A stretch of DNA of 39,145 nt. It comes from Verrucomicrobiales bacterium (lineage in GTDB: Bacteria > Verrucomicrobiota > Verrucomicrobiia > Verrucomicrobiales > DEV007). The notes under the pieces are model-generated. The model had not been told where the DNA came from and did no database searches. It saw only the letters and a program-made list of their open reading frames with translations. Below, piece by piece: positions 1 to 8,162 of the stretch. The stretch lies in assembly GCA_030730365.1 (NCBI GenBank), contig JANQVJ010000014.1:4520-43664 (forward strand), read 5' to 3'. Every line of letters starts with the position of its first letter. The stretch's first letter is position 1. The position numbers were made by a program, and so were the translations under genes.

Positions 1-402
1 GGTTGAGAGTGACAAGGTGCCGCTGCCGTGAGGCGAGAGGCGAGAGGCGAGAGGCCCCGTCGGGCCGAGTCCGGCTGCGCGGAGTGAACAAGGAGGGGCG
101 ACATTGCCGAGCTGCGCTTGCCCTTCGGGCAGCCTTCGGCCGGCTATCTTCGCTTCGCTTCGGTTCTTGTCGCCCGGCAAGCAGTGTGGCAGGAATGTCC
201 CACGCAGCCCGCTGCGCTTTGCCGTCACTATCTTTCCTCCCTCCGGGCTACCGTTCAGGCAGGCTATGTCGCAAGCTCCATTCTCCTTCACCCCTTGCCA
301 CGGAAAATTTTGACTCGATCTTTTCGGCAACTCTTTTTGGCAAAAGGTCTTGCATGCCGCCTGGACCGGGCCCGGCTGCCCGGCGAAAAGCCCTGCACGA
401 GT
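1..402. other. Non-coding region with nested inverted and direct repeats
   Basis: I see no credible gene here. Open frames cross it on the plus strand but have no domain, signal or codon pattern. Visible structure: a 7-bp tandem repeat (AGGCGAG, three copies plus a partial) at about 31-55; an inverted pair GGGCGACA (96-103) and TGTCGCCC (168-175); a small hairpin TGCCC-TTC-GGGCA at 119-131; and two related segments starting GCTGCGCTT at 111 and at 211, exactly 100 bases apart, each running to a CTATCTT-type end. This lies downstream of the minus-strand gene that ends at 403. It looks like a dispersed, REP-like intergenic element. Calling it multicopy is inference. Confidence 0.45.
31..55. repeat. 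Short 7-bp tandem repeat, unit AGGCGAG
   Basis: Three full head-to-tail copies of AGGCGAG plus a four-base partial copy are read directly at 31-55. The unit length equals that of the arrays at 33111 and 39091, but the sequence differs. No gene is visible on either side within 300 bases. Confidence 0.7.
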
Positions 403-1410
403 TCACTGTTCGGGCTGGACTGGTGCTTCGGTCTTTCCCGACCCATTTTGATCAAGCGAGATCATGAGTCGATCGCGCAGCTCGCGGACTTTGATAATGC
501 TCTCCGGGGCATAACCGGTGCCGTTTTCGGTGAGGCTGAGGTTGGCAAAGGGATTGTTCGAACCATGCTGACGCCAGGGGCCGTCGGGCACTTCGTCAAT
601 GTCGACGAAGCGCCAGTCGACCGTGTCATAGCCGCCCGGGAATTCGAGGAAGTCGCGCACGGCGGGAGAGACATCGAGGCCGGCGCCGCGGTTGCCGGTG
701 GTCTTGGGCCGCTTTTCGCCGAAAACATACTCCCAGTCGTCGGTCTCGAAGGGGCCGACATCCTCCCACTGAGCATAGCAGATGAGGTCGCCCTTGCGGA
801 TCGCGATCCAGCGCCCCTTCAGGACAGTGCGCCCGCTGCGGTAAAAATTCTTTTCGAACCAGGGGATCACGGCGCGGGCCGAGGCCTTTGTTCCGGTCCG
901 GCTGATGTCGTTGTAAGGCAGGGCAAAATAAAACGGATTCTGTCCGGGGGTGAAGTCCCTGGGGAGGTAACCGTCGCGGCCCGAAGGCTTCGGATTGTCA
1001 TAGCCGCCGTAGTTCGAAGTCCAGCGTAAGTCCCATGCGCTCTTGGTGTTCGGTGTCGGGTTGTTCGCGGTCGGCAACTCACCGATCCAGAAGACGGTCG
1101 TGACGATGTTGCGCTTCCAGGGGAAACGGGTGTAGACATTGCGCGGCTGAGTCGGGGCAAAGACCCTCGGCAAGGAGTCTTTGGCGAGGGGCAGGGGAAA
1201 GGCACCGGGAACCAACAGTTCGGATTCTGAGGAAACGAGCGGGCGCAGACCTTCTTCGCTGGAGATTGAAAGTGGCTCGAGGGCGAGAGAAGAGATCACC
1301 CGACTACCGGCCACAGTGGTGGCCTGAAGCGCCTGCGAGAAAACCGGCTCGATCGAAATCGCGAGAGTGAGGACGAGTAAAAGAGCAAAAATGGAAGAGG
1401 GCCGTTTCAC
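403..1410 (-). CDS. Secreted hypothetical protein, possible RlpA-like double-psi beta-barrel C-terminal half
   Basis: 335 residues, starting at a GTG. Residues 1-25 form a convincing Sec signal peptide (basic start, long Leu/Ile core, cleavage near FSQA). I do not recognise a named family. Residues 100-170 are rich in aromatic and Gly/Pro motifs (TTVFWIGE, NPFYFALPYND). Residues 210-270 carry WEDVGPF, then GLDVSPAVRDFL, then VDWRFV. That spacing resembles the double-psi beta-barrel of RlpA-like and 3D-domain proteins, where a D-x-GPF strand is followed by an (I/L)D-(V/L)S helix. This suggests a periplasmic or surface role, perhaps at the cell wall. It is the last gene of a minus-strand run, separated from nadB by an AT-rich gap. 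The function is an inference; that it is a real secreted protein is fairly sure. Confidence 0.75.
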   Translation of the reverse strand: MKRPSSIFALLLVLTLAISIEPVFSQALQATTVAGSRVISSLALEPLSISSEEGLRPLVSSESELLVPGAFPLPLAKDSLPRVFAPTQPRNVYTRFPWKRNIVTTVFWIGELPTANNPTPNTKSAWDLRWTSNYGGYDNPKPSGRDGYLPRDFTPGQNPFYFALPYNDISRTGTKASARAVIPWFEKNFYRSGRTVLKGRWIAIRKGDLICYAQWEDVGPFETDDWEYVFGEKRPKTTGNRGAGLDVSPAVRDFLEFPGGYDTVDWRFVDIDEVPDGPWRQHGSNNPFANLSLTENGTGYAPESIIKVRELRDRLMISLDQNGSGKTEAPVQPEQ

Positions 1411-1489
1411 TGGTATCTCAACGTTCGGGCTTGGAGGCTGTTGGAAGATTCAACCGGATCTTCCGCACAAAACCCTTCGCAGTTGAACA

Positions 1490-1550
1490 TAAATTTTGGA
1501 AAGTTCCATTAATTTCTTTTAAATATGTAAATTATATATTTGTCTTAAGC
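1490..1550 (-). promoter_or_regulatory. AT-rich island upstream of the secreted protein gene (promoter candidate)
   Basis: This stretch is strikingly AT-rich (runs such as TTTAAATATGTAAATTATATATT) inside a GC-rich neighbourhood. It lies between the end of nadB (1583) and the start of the minus-strand gene at 1410. Position and composition fit a promoter for that gene. No -35/-10 pair is clear enough to name. Confidence 0.35.
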
Positions 1551-1582
1551 GTGCTACTCCCGTGAAAAACGAGGCCGGAGAT

Positions 1583-3199
1583 TCACGAATTCGCGTTTTC
1601 CCCGCGCTTAAGCACGGTATCGATCTGCCAGTGCACGTCATCCCGTTCGGGATGGTCGAGGGTGTAGTGGAGACCCCTGCTTTCCTTGCGGTACTCCGCG
1701 GACTTGACGATAAGGGTGGCGGTCTCGACGAGGTTGCGCAGCTCGAGCAGCTCTGAGGTGACGCGGAAATTCCAGTAAAACTCCTCTACCTCCCGACGCA
1801 GATTTTGCAGACGGGTCGCAGCGCGGTGGAGGCGTTTGGCGGTCCGTACGATGGAGACATAGTCCCACATCAGTCGGCGGATCTCGTCCCAGTTGTGATA
1901 GATCACGACCAGCTCGTCTACGTCGGTCACTTCGCCCGATTCCCACTCGGGGAGGGTGAGTTCCTCGCGAGCCCGGGAGATGGGGACTTTCTCAAGGCAG
2001 TCCTGGAGGGCGAGTTTTGAGACGACGACTCCCTCGAGGAGCGAGTTGCTCGCGAGGCGGTTGGCTCCGTGTAGCCCGGTGCAGGCGACTTCGCCGACAG
2101 CCCAGAGACCGGGGAGAGAAGTGGCCCCATGGACGTCGGTTTTGACCCCGCCGCATTGGTAGTGAGCGGCGGGAACGACGGGGATGGGGTGTGTGGTGAT
2201 GTCGATATCGACGCTGAGACAGGTGTCGTAGATATTGGGGAAGCGCGAGCGGATGAAGTCGGCGGGCTTGTGGGTGATATCGAGAAATACACAGGGGCCG
2301 CCGGTTTTCTTGATCTCCCGGTCGATCGCGCGTGCGACGATGTCCCGGGGGGCGAGAGACCCGCGCGGGTCATACTCGTGCATGAAGCGGCGGCCGTGCT
2401 TGTCAATCAGCTCAGCCCCTTCGCCACGCATTGCCTCGGTGATAAGGAAGGACTTCAGCTCGTGATGGTAGAGGCAGGTCGGGTGGAACTGGATGAACTC
2501 CATGTTCGCGACCTCGCATCCGGCCCGCCAGGCCATCGCAACCCCGTCGCCGGTTGCGACGTCCGGGTTGGTCGTGTAGAGATAGACGCGTCCGCTCCCG
2601 CCGGTGCAGAGAAGAACTCGGTCTGATCGCAGGGTGATGACGGATCCGCTCTCTTCGTTCAGCACGTAGATTCCGACGCAGCGTTGCGGGGCGTCGAGGG
2701 CGAGTTTCGAGGTGGTGATGAGATCGATCGCGAAATGGTGCTCGAAGAGGTCGATCGCAGGAGAGGCTCTTATCGCGGTGAGGAGCTTGGTCTCGATCTC
2801 GCGTCCGGTCGTGTCCTTGTGATGGAGAATGCGCCGGCGCGTGTGGCCGCCCTCGCGACCGAGTTCGATCACTTCCTCCCCCGTGTCCGAGATCGTGCCG
2901 TCGAAGTGAACCCCCCAGTCGATGAGTTCCTCGATGGCGCGCGGGCCGTCGCTGACGATTTTACGAACGACCGGTTCGGGGCAGAGCCCGGCCCCGGCGT
3001 CGAGGGTGTCGGCGACGTGCCGGTCGAATGAGTCGTCCTCACTTTGCACACAGGCGATCCCGCCCTGTGCCCAGGCCGTGTTCGTGCTTGCCGCGTCGCG
3101 TTTGGTCACGATCGCGACCGTTCCATGTGCCGCTGCCCGGAGGGCGAAGCTCAGCCCGGAGATTCCGCTCCCGACTACGATAAAGTCGTAGGTTTTCAC
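1583..3199 (-). CDS. nadB: L-aspartate oxidase
   Basis: 538 residues, the usual length of NadB. The enzyme oxidises L-aspartate to iminoaspartate with FAD, the first step of de novo NAD synthesis. The N-terminus has the Rossmann FAD motif VGSGISGLSFAL (about 9-20), followed by the family's TNTAWAQGGIACV block. HPTCLYHH and the C-terminal helical region (LHRAATRLQNL, then ELLELRNLVETA) are typical of NadB and the succinate dehydrogenase flavoprotein family. The DDSFDRHVADTLDAGAGLC segment favours NadB over SdhA/FrdA. The start is GTG. It sits 39 bases downstream of panC in the same direction and probably shares that transcript. Both products feed cofactor synthesis from aspartate-derived precursors. 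nadA and nadC are not in the window. Confidence 0.95.
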   Translation of the reverse strand: MKTYDFIVVGSGISGLSFALRAAAHGTVAIVTKRDAASTNTAWAQGGIACVQSEDDSFDRHVADTLDAGAGLCPEPVVRKIVSDGPRAIEELIDWGVHFDGTISDTGEEVIELGREGGHTRRRILHHKDTTGREIETKLLTAIRASPAIDLFEHHFAIDLITTSKLALDAPQRCVGIYVLNEESGSVITLRSDRVLLCTGGSGRVYLYTTNPDVATGDGVAMAWRAGCEVANMEFIQFHPTCLYHHELKSFLITEAMRGEGAELIDKHGRRFMHEYDPRGSLAPRDIVARAIDREIKKTGGPCVFLDITHKPADFIRSRFPNIYDTCLSVDIDITTHPIPVVPAAHYQCGGVKTDVHGATSLPGLWAVGEVACTGLHGANRLASNSLLEGVVVSKLALQDCLEKVPISRAREELTLPEWESGEVTDVDELVVIYHNWDEIRRLMWDYVSIVRTAKRLHRAATRLQNLRREVEEFYWNFRVTSELLELRNLVETATLIVKSAEYRKESRGLHYTLDHPERDDVHWQIDTVLKRGENANS

Positions 3200-3238
3200 T
3201 GGCTTTCTTTACGCTGATCGGGGGGAATAAGTAAACCG

Positions 3239-4096
3239 TTAATCGTGGGGCAGTCCGACATTGTCAATGAGCCTCGTTTTGCCGAAAAAGGCGGCGGCGA
3301 TGAGTCGAGGGACGCGGCCGGAGAAACTCCCTAGGGGTTCGAGGGTTCCAGCATCGACGATTTCGAAGTAGTCGAGACGGGCGAGGGAGGCGGCGGCAAA
3401 GCGATCAAGAAACTCCTGCCGCGCCTCGGAGGGGCTCCCTACCGCTCCCGAGGCGATCCCGGCGGCGACTTCGCGGAGGGAGCGGGCGAGGATGGGGGCT
3501 TCGGCGCGCTGCCCGGGGCTGAGGTAGGTGTTGCGCGAGCTCAGGGCGAGACCATCGTCATCCCGCACCGTCGGTCCGGCGAGGATGCGCACGGGGAAAT
3601 CGAGGTCGCGCACGAGCCGACGGATCAGGGCGAGCTGCTGGTAGTCTTTTTCGCCGAAAATCGCCACGTCAGGCCGGGTGAGATTAAAAAGTTTCGCCAC
3701 CACGGTGCAGACGCCGTCAAAATGACCGGGGCGACTCGCGCCGCAGAGCGCAGTGGAGAGTCGGCTCTCGCTTACCATGATGGATCTGTCCGCGGCGTAG
3801 ACTTCACTGACATCCGGGGCAAAGACGGCGCTGACGCCGCGGGCTTCGCACTTTTCGAGATCGGCCTCGAGCGGGCGTGGGTAGGCGTCGAAGTCCTCGT
3901 GCGGAGCGAACTGGACCGGGTTCACAAAGATCGTTGCGATGACGTCGCCGTCTTTTCCCGCCTCGTTGCGGGCCTGATCGAAGAGGCTCGTATGGCCGCG
4001 ATGGAGCGCGCCCATGGTCGGGACGAGGACGCGGGGGATGCCGGCACGGGCGGACTGCCAGTCGGATAAATCCGCCCTCGTTCGGAGTAATTTCAT
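3239..4096 (-). CDS. panC: Pantothenate synthetase
   Basis: 285 residues, the normal length. PanC joins pantoate and beta-alanine with ATP to give pantothenate, a coenzyme A precursor. The sequence shows the HIGH-type nucleotide-binding motif VPTMGALHRGH (about residues 26-36), IFVNPVQFAPHEDFDAYPR, the pantoate-binding stretch FGEKDYQQLALIRR, and the KMSKS-like SSRNTYLSP. The C-terminus DYFEIVDAGTL is also characteristic. Its ATG lies 5 bases after the stop of the upstream beta-propeller gene, with AGGA of that gene's last codons available as a ribosome site, so the two are very likely co-transcribed. nadB follows. Confidence 0.96.
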   Translation of the reverse strand: MKLLRTRADLSDWQSARAGIPRVLVPTMGALHRGHTSLFDQARNEAGKDGDVIATIFVNPVQFAPHEDFDAYPRPLEADLEKCEARGVSAVFAPDVSEVYAADRSIMVSESRLSTALCGASRPGHFDGVCTVVAKLFNLTRPDVAIFGEKDYQQLALIRRLVRDLDFPVRILAGPTVRDDDGLALSSRNTYLSPGQRAEAPILARSLREVAAGIASGAVGSPSEARQEFLDRFAAASLARLDYFEIVDAGTLEPLGSFSGRVPRLIAAAFFGKTRLIDNVGLPHD

Positions 4097-4101
4097 TAAT
4101 G

Positions 4102-5358
4102 TCAGGATCCTGCAATGCAGATGAGCGCCTTCTCGGTGCGCAGGTAGAGTCGGCCGTTCGCGACCGCCGGGGAGGAACTCGAACCACTCCCGAGCTGGCT
4201 GCGACCGAGGACTTTGAAGGAATCGCCCGCCTCGATAATGACGAGTTCACCCTCACGGCTGAGATTGAGAATCTTGCCGTCCACAGCAATGGGCGAAGCG
4301 AAGAAGTTGCCACCGATACGCTCTTTGTAGATCCCTTTCCCGGTCTCGGCGTCGAGGCAGGCGAGAACGCCGCCATCGCCCCAGAGATAGAGGCGGCCTT
4401 CGTAATACAGGGGCGTCGGCACATAGCCCAGCCCGTCACTCAGCCCGAGGGTGTAGACGACTTCCGGTTCGCCACTCGCCTTTGGTCTCAGGGCCGTGGC
4501 CTGGCGCCCTTGTCCGCCCGATCCGAAGGTCGCAAAGACGCTGCCACGTCCCGGGGCGATCGAGCCGACGCTGCGCTGGGTGTATTCTCCGTCGTAGCCC
4601 CAGAGGACTTTGCCGGTTTTCGGATCCATGCCTTTCCAGCCGTCGTTGGTCTGTACGACGACGACGATTTCCTTTCCGTCCACGTTCATGGAGACAGGGG
4701 TGCTGTAGGCGGTGAGGTGTTTTTCCTCAGTCCCGGGTGTGGTCCGCTCGAGTTCCCAGAGCGACTCGCCGGTGGCGGGATTCAGCCCCATGACGAGACT
4801 CTTGCGCAGCTCGACCGAGTCGGTGTGGATGATGAGAACGCCGTCGGAAAGGATGGGCGAGGTGCCGAAGCCGTGGTCCGAGGTGAACTCGGGCCACTCG
4901 CGTTTCCAGACGAGCTTGCCCGCGTGATCGAGCGCGATCGCCTCGGTGCGTTTGCCCGAGCCCCATACGGCGTAGACGCGATCGCCATCGGCGACGGGGG
5001 TCGAGGAAGCGAAGTTGTTAAAATTGTGGAGGTTGTGTGCCTCGACGGGGGCTTCCCAGCTCCATTTGCGGGACCCTGTGGCGGCGTCGAAGCACTCCAA
5101 CCGTCGATTGCTCCCATCGGCGGCGGCTAGGGTGAGAAAGAGATTTTCCCCCCAGAGCACCGGCGAGGAATGCCCCACGCCCTCGAGAGGGGTCGCCCAG
5201 GCGTAGTCGCTCTCTTTGAGCTCGTTGCGCAGCCCCGTCATCTTCCCGACACCGGCCCCGTCTTTCCCGCGAAAGCGCGACCATTCCTGAGCTTGTGTCT
5301 GCGGAAGCAGAAGAAAAGCGGAGGCGAAGAATAAGGGAAAGAAAGCACGAGGGTTCAT
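4102..5358 (-). CDS. Secreted PQQ-like beta-propeller (BamB-like) protein
   Basis: 418 residues with a clear Sec signal peptide (about 1-23, ending TQAQE). The mature N-terminus WSRFRGKDGAGV is the W-x-x-FRG motif that opens secreted planctomycete/verrucomicrobial PQQ-like propellers. Repeated blades show the tryptophan-docking pattern, for example GSRKWSWEAPV, GKLVWKREWPE, GESLWELERT and GKVLWGYDGEY. I see no enzyme active site. Such proteins are usually periplasmic or outer-membrane scaffolds, and the exact role here is unknown. It heads a minus-strand operon with panC and nadB, an unusual pairing of a structural exported protein with cofactor enzymes. A divergent promoter region of about 120 bases separates it from the exporter operon beginning at 5483. 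Confidence 0.85.
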   Translation of the reverse strand: MNPRAFFPLFFASAFLLLPQTQAQEWSRFRGKDGAGVGKMTGLRNELKESDYAWATPLEGVGHSSPVLWGENLFLTLAAADGSNRRLECFDAATGSRKWSWEAPVEAHNLHNFNNFASSTPVADGDRVYAVWGSGKRTEAIALDHAGKLVWKREWPEFTSDHGFGTSPILSDGVLIIHTDSVELRKSLVMGLNPATGESLWELERTTPGTEEKHLTAYSTPVSMNVDGKEIVVVVQTNDGWKGMDPKTGKVLWGYDGEYTQRSVGSIAPGRGSVFATFGSGGQGRQATALRPKASGEPEVVYTLGLSDGLGYVPTPLYYEGRLYLWGDGGVLACLDAETGKGIYKERIGGNFFASPIAVDGKILNLSREGELVIIEAGDSFKVLGRSQLGSGSSSSPAVANGRLYLRTEKALICIAGS

Positions 5359-5482
5359 CAGTGGTGCAAACTGCCGGAAAGTCGGAACAGACGCAACTGC
5401 AATCCTCTGGCGGGAATGAGCGGGGAGGGAGTATGGTAGAAGGGGGATTGCAAAAGGCGACGCGGGGGCCTAGGGTATAAAG

Positions 5483-5887
5483 GTGAATCGGAATCTGTTC
5501 ATCATCCTTCTGAGTGCGGCCTACCTGGGCCTTGCCCTCGAAGGAGCAGCTCCGGTGGTTTATTGCACCGCCGAGTGGGAGGCTTGTCCCGGCGAAACGG
5601 ATGAATCGTGCCACTCCGGCAGCGGCAAGGCATGCTGCTCTCACGAAGAGGGGGGGGAATCCCGCCCCGGCTGTTGCGTCGCGATCGCTGAAACCGGTGG
5701 GGGTTGGGTGTTGCCGGTGAGCGTCAAGGCTCCCGATTTTTCTCCGTTCGAGTGTTACACCCTCCCGGCTCTCGTCCTTGAAATTCCGGCCCTCTTTGAG
5801 GAGCGGGTGACTTGGGCGAATTCTCCCGATCCACCCGGACCGGCAGGTCGAGCGCTCCTCGTTCGAGTGAGCCGACAGTTGGTTTGA
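5483..5887 (+). CDS. Small Cys-rich secreted protein, putative metal-binding
   Basis: 134 residues from a GTG codon; no other Met occurs in the frame, so the start is fairly fixed. Residues 1-22 are a signal peptide. The next 40 residues contain Cys at 28, 35, 43, 51, 52, 64 and 65 and His at 44 and 54, including CC pairs, with Gly/Glu-rich spacers. One further Cys lies near residue 98. The rest is low-complexity and Pro-rich. I do not recognise the family. The Cys/His spacing suggests binding of a soft metal or structural disulfides in the periplasm (inference). It is the first gene of the exporter operon (adaptor begins at 5964), so it may be a substrate-binding or accessory factor. Confidence 0.7.
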   Translation: MNRNLFIILLSAAYLGLALEGAAPVVYCTAEWEACPGETDESCHSGSGKACCSHEEGGESRPGCCVAIAETGGGWVLPVSVKAPDFSPFECYTLPALVLEIPALFEERVTWANSPDPPGPAGRALLVRVSRQLV

Positions 5888-5963
5888 TCTTTTTCGGCAA
5901 GTGGTGTCGCACCTTCGCGGCACGAACCCGCCCTGCTGTCGCGGTGCGGGTGAACTCTCCGAA

Positions 5964-7451
5964 ATGTCAAACCCGCATCAACTCTTGGACTCATCCCATC
6001 TAAAATCACTTTTCAAACCGCACCACGCTGATGCCGCAGCGGAGTCGCCCGCGCCATTCTCCGCAAGGATGGCATTGGCTGTCCCGTGGCTGCTCCTCGC
6101 CGGATTCGGTCTCGTCCTTTTTCTCCTCTTTGGTGACCGGCTCGGCTCGGGCGTAGCGGTGAAAGTCGAATCCGTCGTGACGGCAAGAGCGACCCCGCAT
6201 TTTTCCGGGGCGGGGGCGCTCGCAGCCCCGGCCGACCTCGAGCCGGTCGATCCGCAGACGGGGGCAGTGGCCTTCCAGGCCTCGGGCTGGATTGAACCGG
6301 GTCCTTACCCGATCAAAGTCAGTGCGCTTGTCGATGGATTCATCGATGAGGTTCTCGTCCTCGAGGGGGAGTCGGTGAAAAAGGGGCAGGTTCTGGCCCG
6401 TCTCATTCGCGAAGATTTCGAGCTGGATCTCGCGACAGCGGAGGGCGAACTGGGATCCCTCCTCGCCGAAGCCGAGGCAAATGAAAAAGAGATCCTCGCC
6501 GTCGTCGCCCGAACCGCCACGCTCGCCAAGGAAGTCGATGCGGGGAAGCTGAGGTTGCTCGAACTTGAAGACCGTCGCGAAAGGCTCGGGGGAGTCTCGG
6601 GGGGGGCGGTCTCTGCGGAAGAAATCCGTCAATCGGTGCTGCGCTTGCAGACCTTTCAGGGGGAACTTGAGGCGCTCGAAAGCTCCCGCATCGAACTCGA
6701 GAGTGAGCGTGCCCGGTTCGTCGCGATGGGGAGTGCCTTTCAGGCAAAAATCGCTCAGGGGAAGACGGAAGTGGCGAGACGTCGGCTCGCTCTCGAGCGA
6801 ACTGAGGTCCGTGCCCCGGTGGATGGCGTCGTTCTGCGCCTCTTTGCCGTTCCCGGTCGCAAGAGCATGGCGGCGATGGACGACATGGACTCATCGACGA
6901 TCGCGACGCTCTACCGTCCCGGGACCTTGCAGGCCCGCATCGATGTGCCCCTCGCGGAAGCCGCTGGCGTCTTCCCCGGTCAGGCGGTGCGCGTGCGGTC
7001 CGACTTTCTCCCGGATCAGTCGATCCGGGGAACCGTTTCCCATGTCACGGGAGAGGCCGACCTGCAGCGAAATACCCTGCAGGTGAAGGTCCTCCTCGAG
7101 GAGCCGGATTCCCGCCTGCGGCCCGAGATGCTCTGCCGTGCGGAATTCCTGCAAGTAGTCGGGGCGCGCGAAGCTGCCGGGGAAGACGAGACCGGTCGGG
7201 TCATGATCTATGTCTCTGTCAGGGCAATTCTCGGAAGTGGCGGGTCAGATTCCCTGACCCGAGTGATGGCTCTCGACGGGGAGCTCGTCCGATCCCGTGA
7301 AGTAAAGCTCGGAAAGGAGGAGCGCGATGGCTATCGCCTGGTCCTCTCGGGGTTGCTCCCGGGAGATCGCGTCGTCCTCGATCCTGCTGCGGACCTCGCC
7401 GACGGCGACCGTGTGAAGCCGGTCGTCGAATCCGAAAACCCATTAGAATGA
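5964..7451 (+). CDS. HlyD/MacA-family periplasmic adaptor subunit
   Basis: 495 residues from the ATG at 5964; an upstream in-frame ATG at 5901 adds 21 residues of unlikely sequence. A membrane anchor is at about residues 35-55 (WLLLAGFGLVLFLLFG). A lipoyl-like half-motif follows (VLVLEGESVKKGQVLARL), then a long alpha-helical hairpin rich in Glu/Leu/Arg (about 150-270), then the second lipoyl half (VARRRLALERTEVRAPVDGVVL) and beta-barrel domains. This is the order in MacA/HlyD adaptors that bridge an inner-membrane pump to an outer-membrane channel. No TolC-like gene is present here. Its stop overlaps the start of the ATPase gene (ATGA), so translation is coupled. The substrate is unknown. 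Confidence 0.88.
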   Translation: MSNPHQLLDSSHLKSLFKPHHADAAAESPAPFSARMALAVPWLLLAGFGLVLFLLFGDRLGSGVAVKVESVVTARATPHFSGAGALAAPADLEPVDPQTGAVAFQASGWIEPGPYPIKVSALVDGFIDEVLVLEGESVKKGQVLARLIREDFELDLATAEGELGSLLAEAEANEKEILAVVARTATLAKEVDAGKLRLLELEDRRERLGGVSGGAVSAEEIRQSVLRLQTFQGELEALESSRIELESERARFVAMGSAFQAKIAQGKTEVARRRLALERTEVRAPVDGVVLRLFAVPGRKSMAAMDDMDSSTIATLYRPGTLQARIDVPLAEAAGVFPGQAVRVRSDFLPDQSIRGTVSHVTGEADLQRNTLQVKVLLEEPDSRLRPEMLCRAEFLQVVGAREAAGEDETGRVMIYVSVRAILGSGGSDSLTRVMALDGELVRSREVKLGKEERDGYRLVLSGLLPGDRVVLDPAADLADGDRVKPVVESENPLE

Positions 7452-8161
7452 ATGCCATGAATGATGCCGCCTTTATCCGCTGCCGCGGGCTCACCCGGAC
7501 CTATCGTAAGGGCCGCATCGAGGTGACGCCTCTGGAGGATCTCGACCTCGATGTCCCGGCGGGCGAGTTCCTCGCTCTCATGGGTCCGTCCGGTTCGGGG
7601 AAGACCACTCTGCTGAACCTGATCTCGGGCATTGACCGGCCTACGGCGGGTCGACTCTTCGTCGGTGACGATGATCTCGCCGCGATGTCGCGTGGTCAGC
7701 TCACGAAGTGGCGTTCGACCTCGTGCGGCTACATTTTTCAGCTCTATCACCTCGTCCCCATTCTCAGTGCCTTCGAGAATGTCGAACTACCACTGCTTTT
7801 AAAAAAGGGGCTCTCGCGCAGCGACCGGCGCCGACGCGTCGCGGCCACTCTGGATCTCGTCGGGCTCTCGGACCGCGCCACGCACCGGCCCGCGGAACTC
7901 TCGGGCGGTCAGGAGCAGCGCGTCGCCATCGCCCGGGCGCTCGTTGGCGATCCTCCTCTGCTCGTCGCGGATGAGCCCACCGGTGATCTCGACCGGGAGA
8001 ATGCGGACCAAATCCTCGACCTGCTTCGGTCACTCTCGCAGGATCACGGCAAGACCATCGTGATGGTCACCCACGATGCAAAAGCGGCGGCGGCCGCTTC
8101 CCGAACGCTTTATCTCGAAAAAGGCCGACTCATTGAGCACGGGGCACTTTCATTAGCATAA
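7448..8161 (+). CDS. ABC transporter ATP-binding protein (LolD/MacB type)
   Basis: 237 residues. Walker A is GPSGSGKTTLL, the Q-loop is FQLYHLVP, the signature is LSGGQEQRVAIARAL, Walker B is LLVADEPTGDLD, and the H-loop is VTHD. The EPTGDLD block and the Q-loop followed by LVPILSAFENVELPLLL are those of the LolD/MacB/FtsE group, which drives mechanotransmission-type exporters instead of ordinary importers. It overlaps the adaptor gene by four bases, and the first permease begins one base after its stop. The ATPase would energise the two FtsX-type permeases next to it. Confidence 0.95.
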   Translation: MNAMNDAAFIRCRGLTRTYRKGRIEVTPLEDLDLDVPAGEFLALMGPSGSGKTTLLNLISGIDRPTAGRLFVGDDDLAAMSRGQLTKWRSTSCGYIFQLYHLVPILSAFENVELPLLLKKGLSRSDRRRRVAATLDLVGLSDRATHRPAELSGGQEQRVAIARALVGDPPLLVADEPTGDLDRENADQILDLLRSLSQDHGKTIVMVTHDAKAAAAASRTLYLEKGRLIEHGALSLA

Positions 8162-8162
8162 A

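Noticed and set aside
118-1029. Plus-strand open frame of 303 codons at the left end
   Set aside because: It runs through the repeat-rich non-coding region and then antisense to the secreted protein gene; composition is that of chance.
4099-5130. Long plus-strand open frame (343 codons) opposite the PQQ-like propeller gene
   Set aside because: It is the antisense shadow of a clearly recognisable gene in GC-rich DNA, with no domain, signal peptide or ribosome site.
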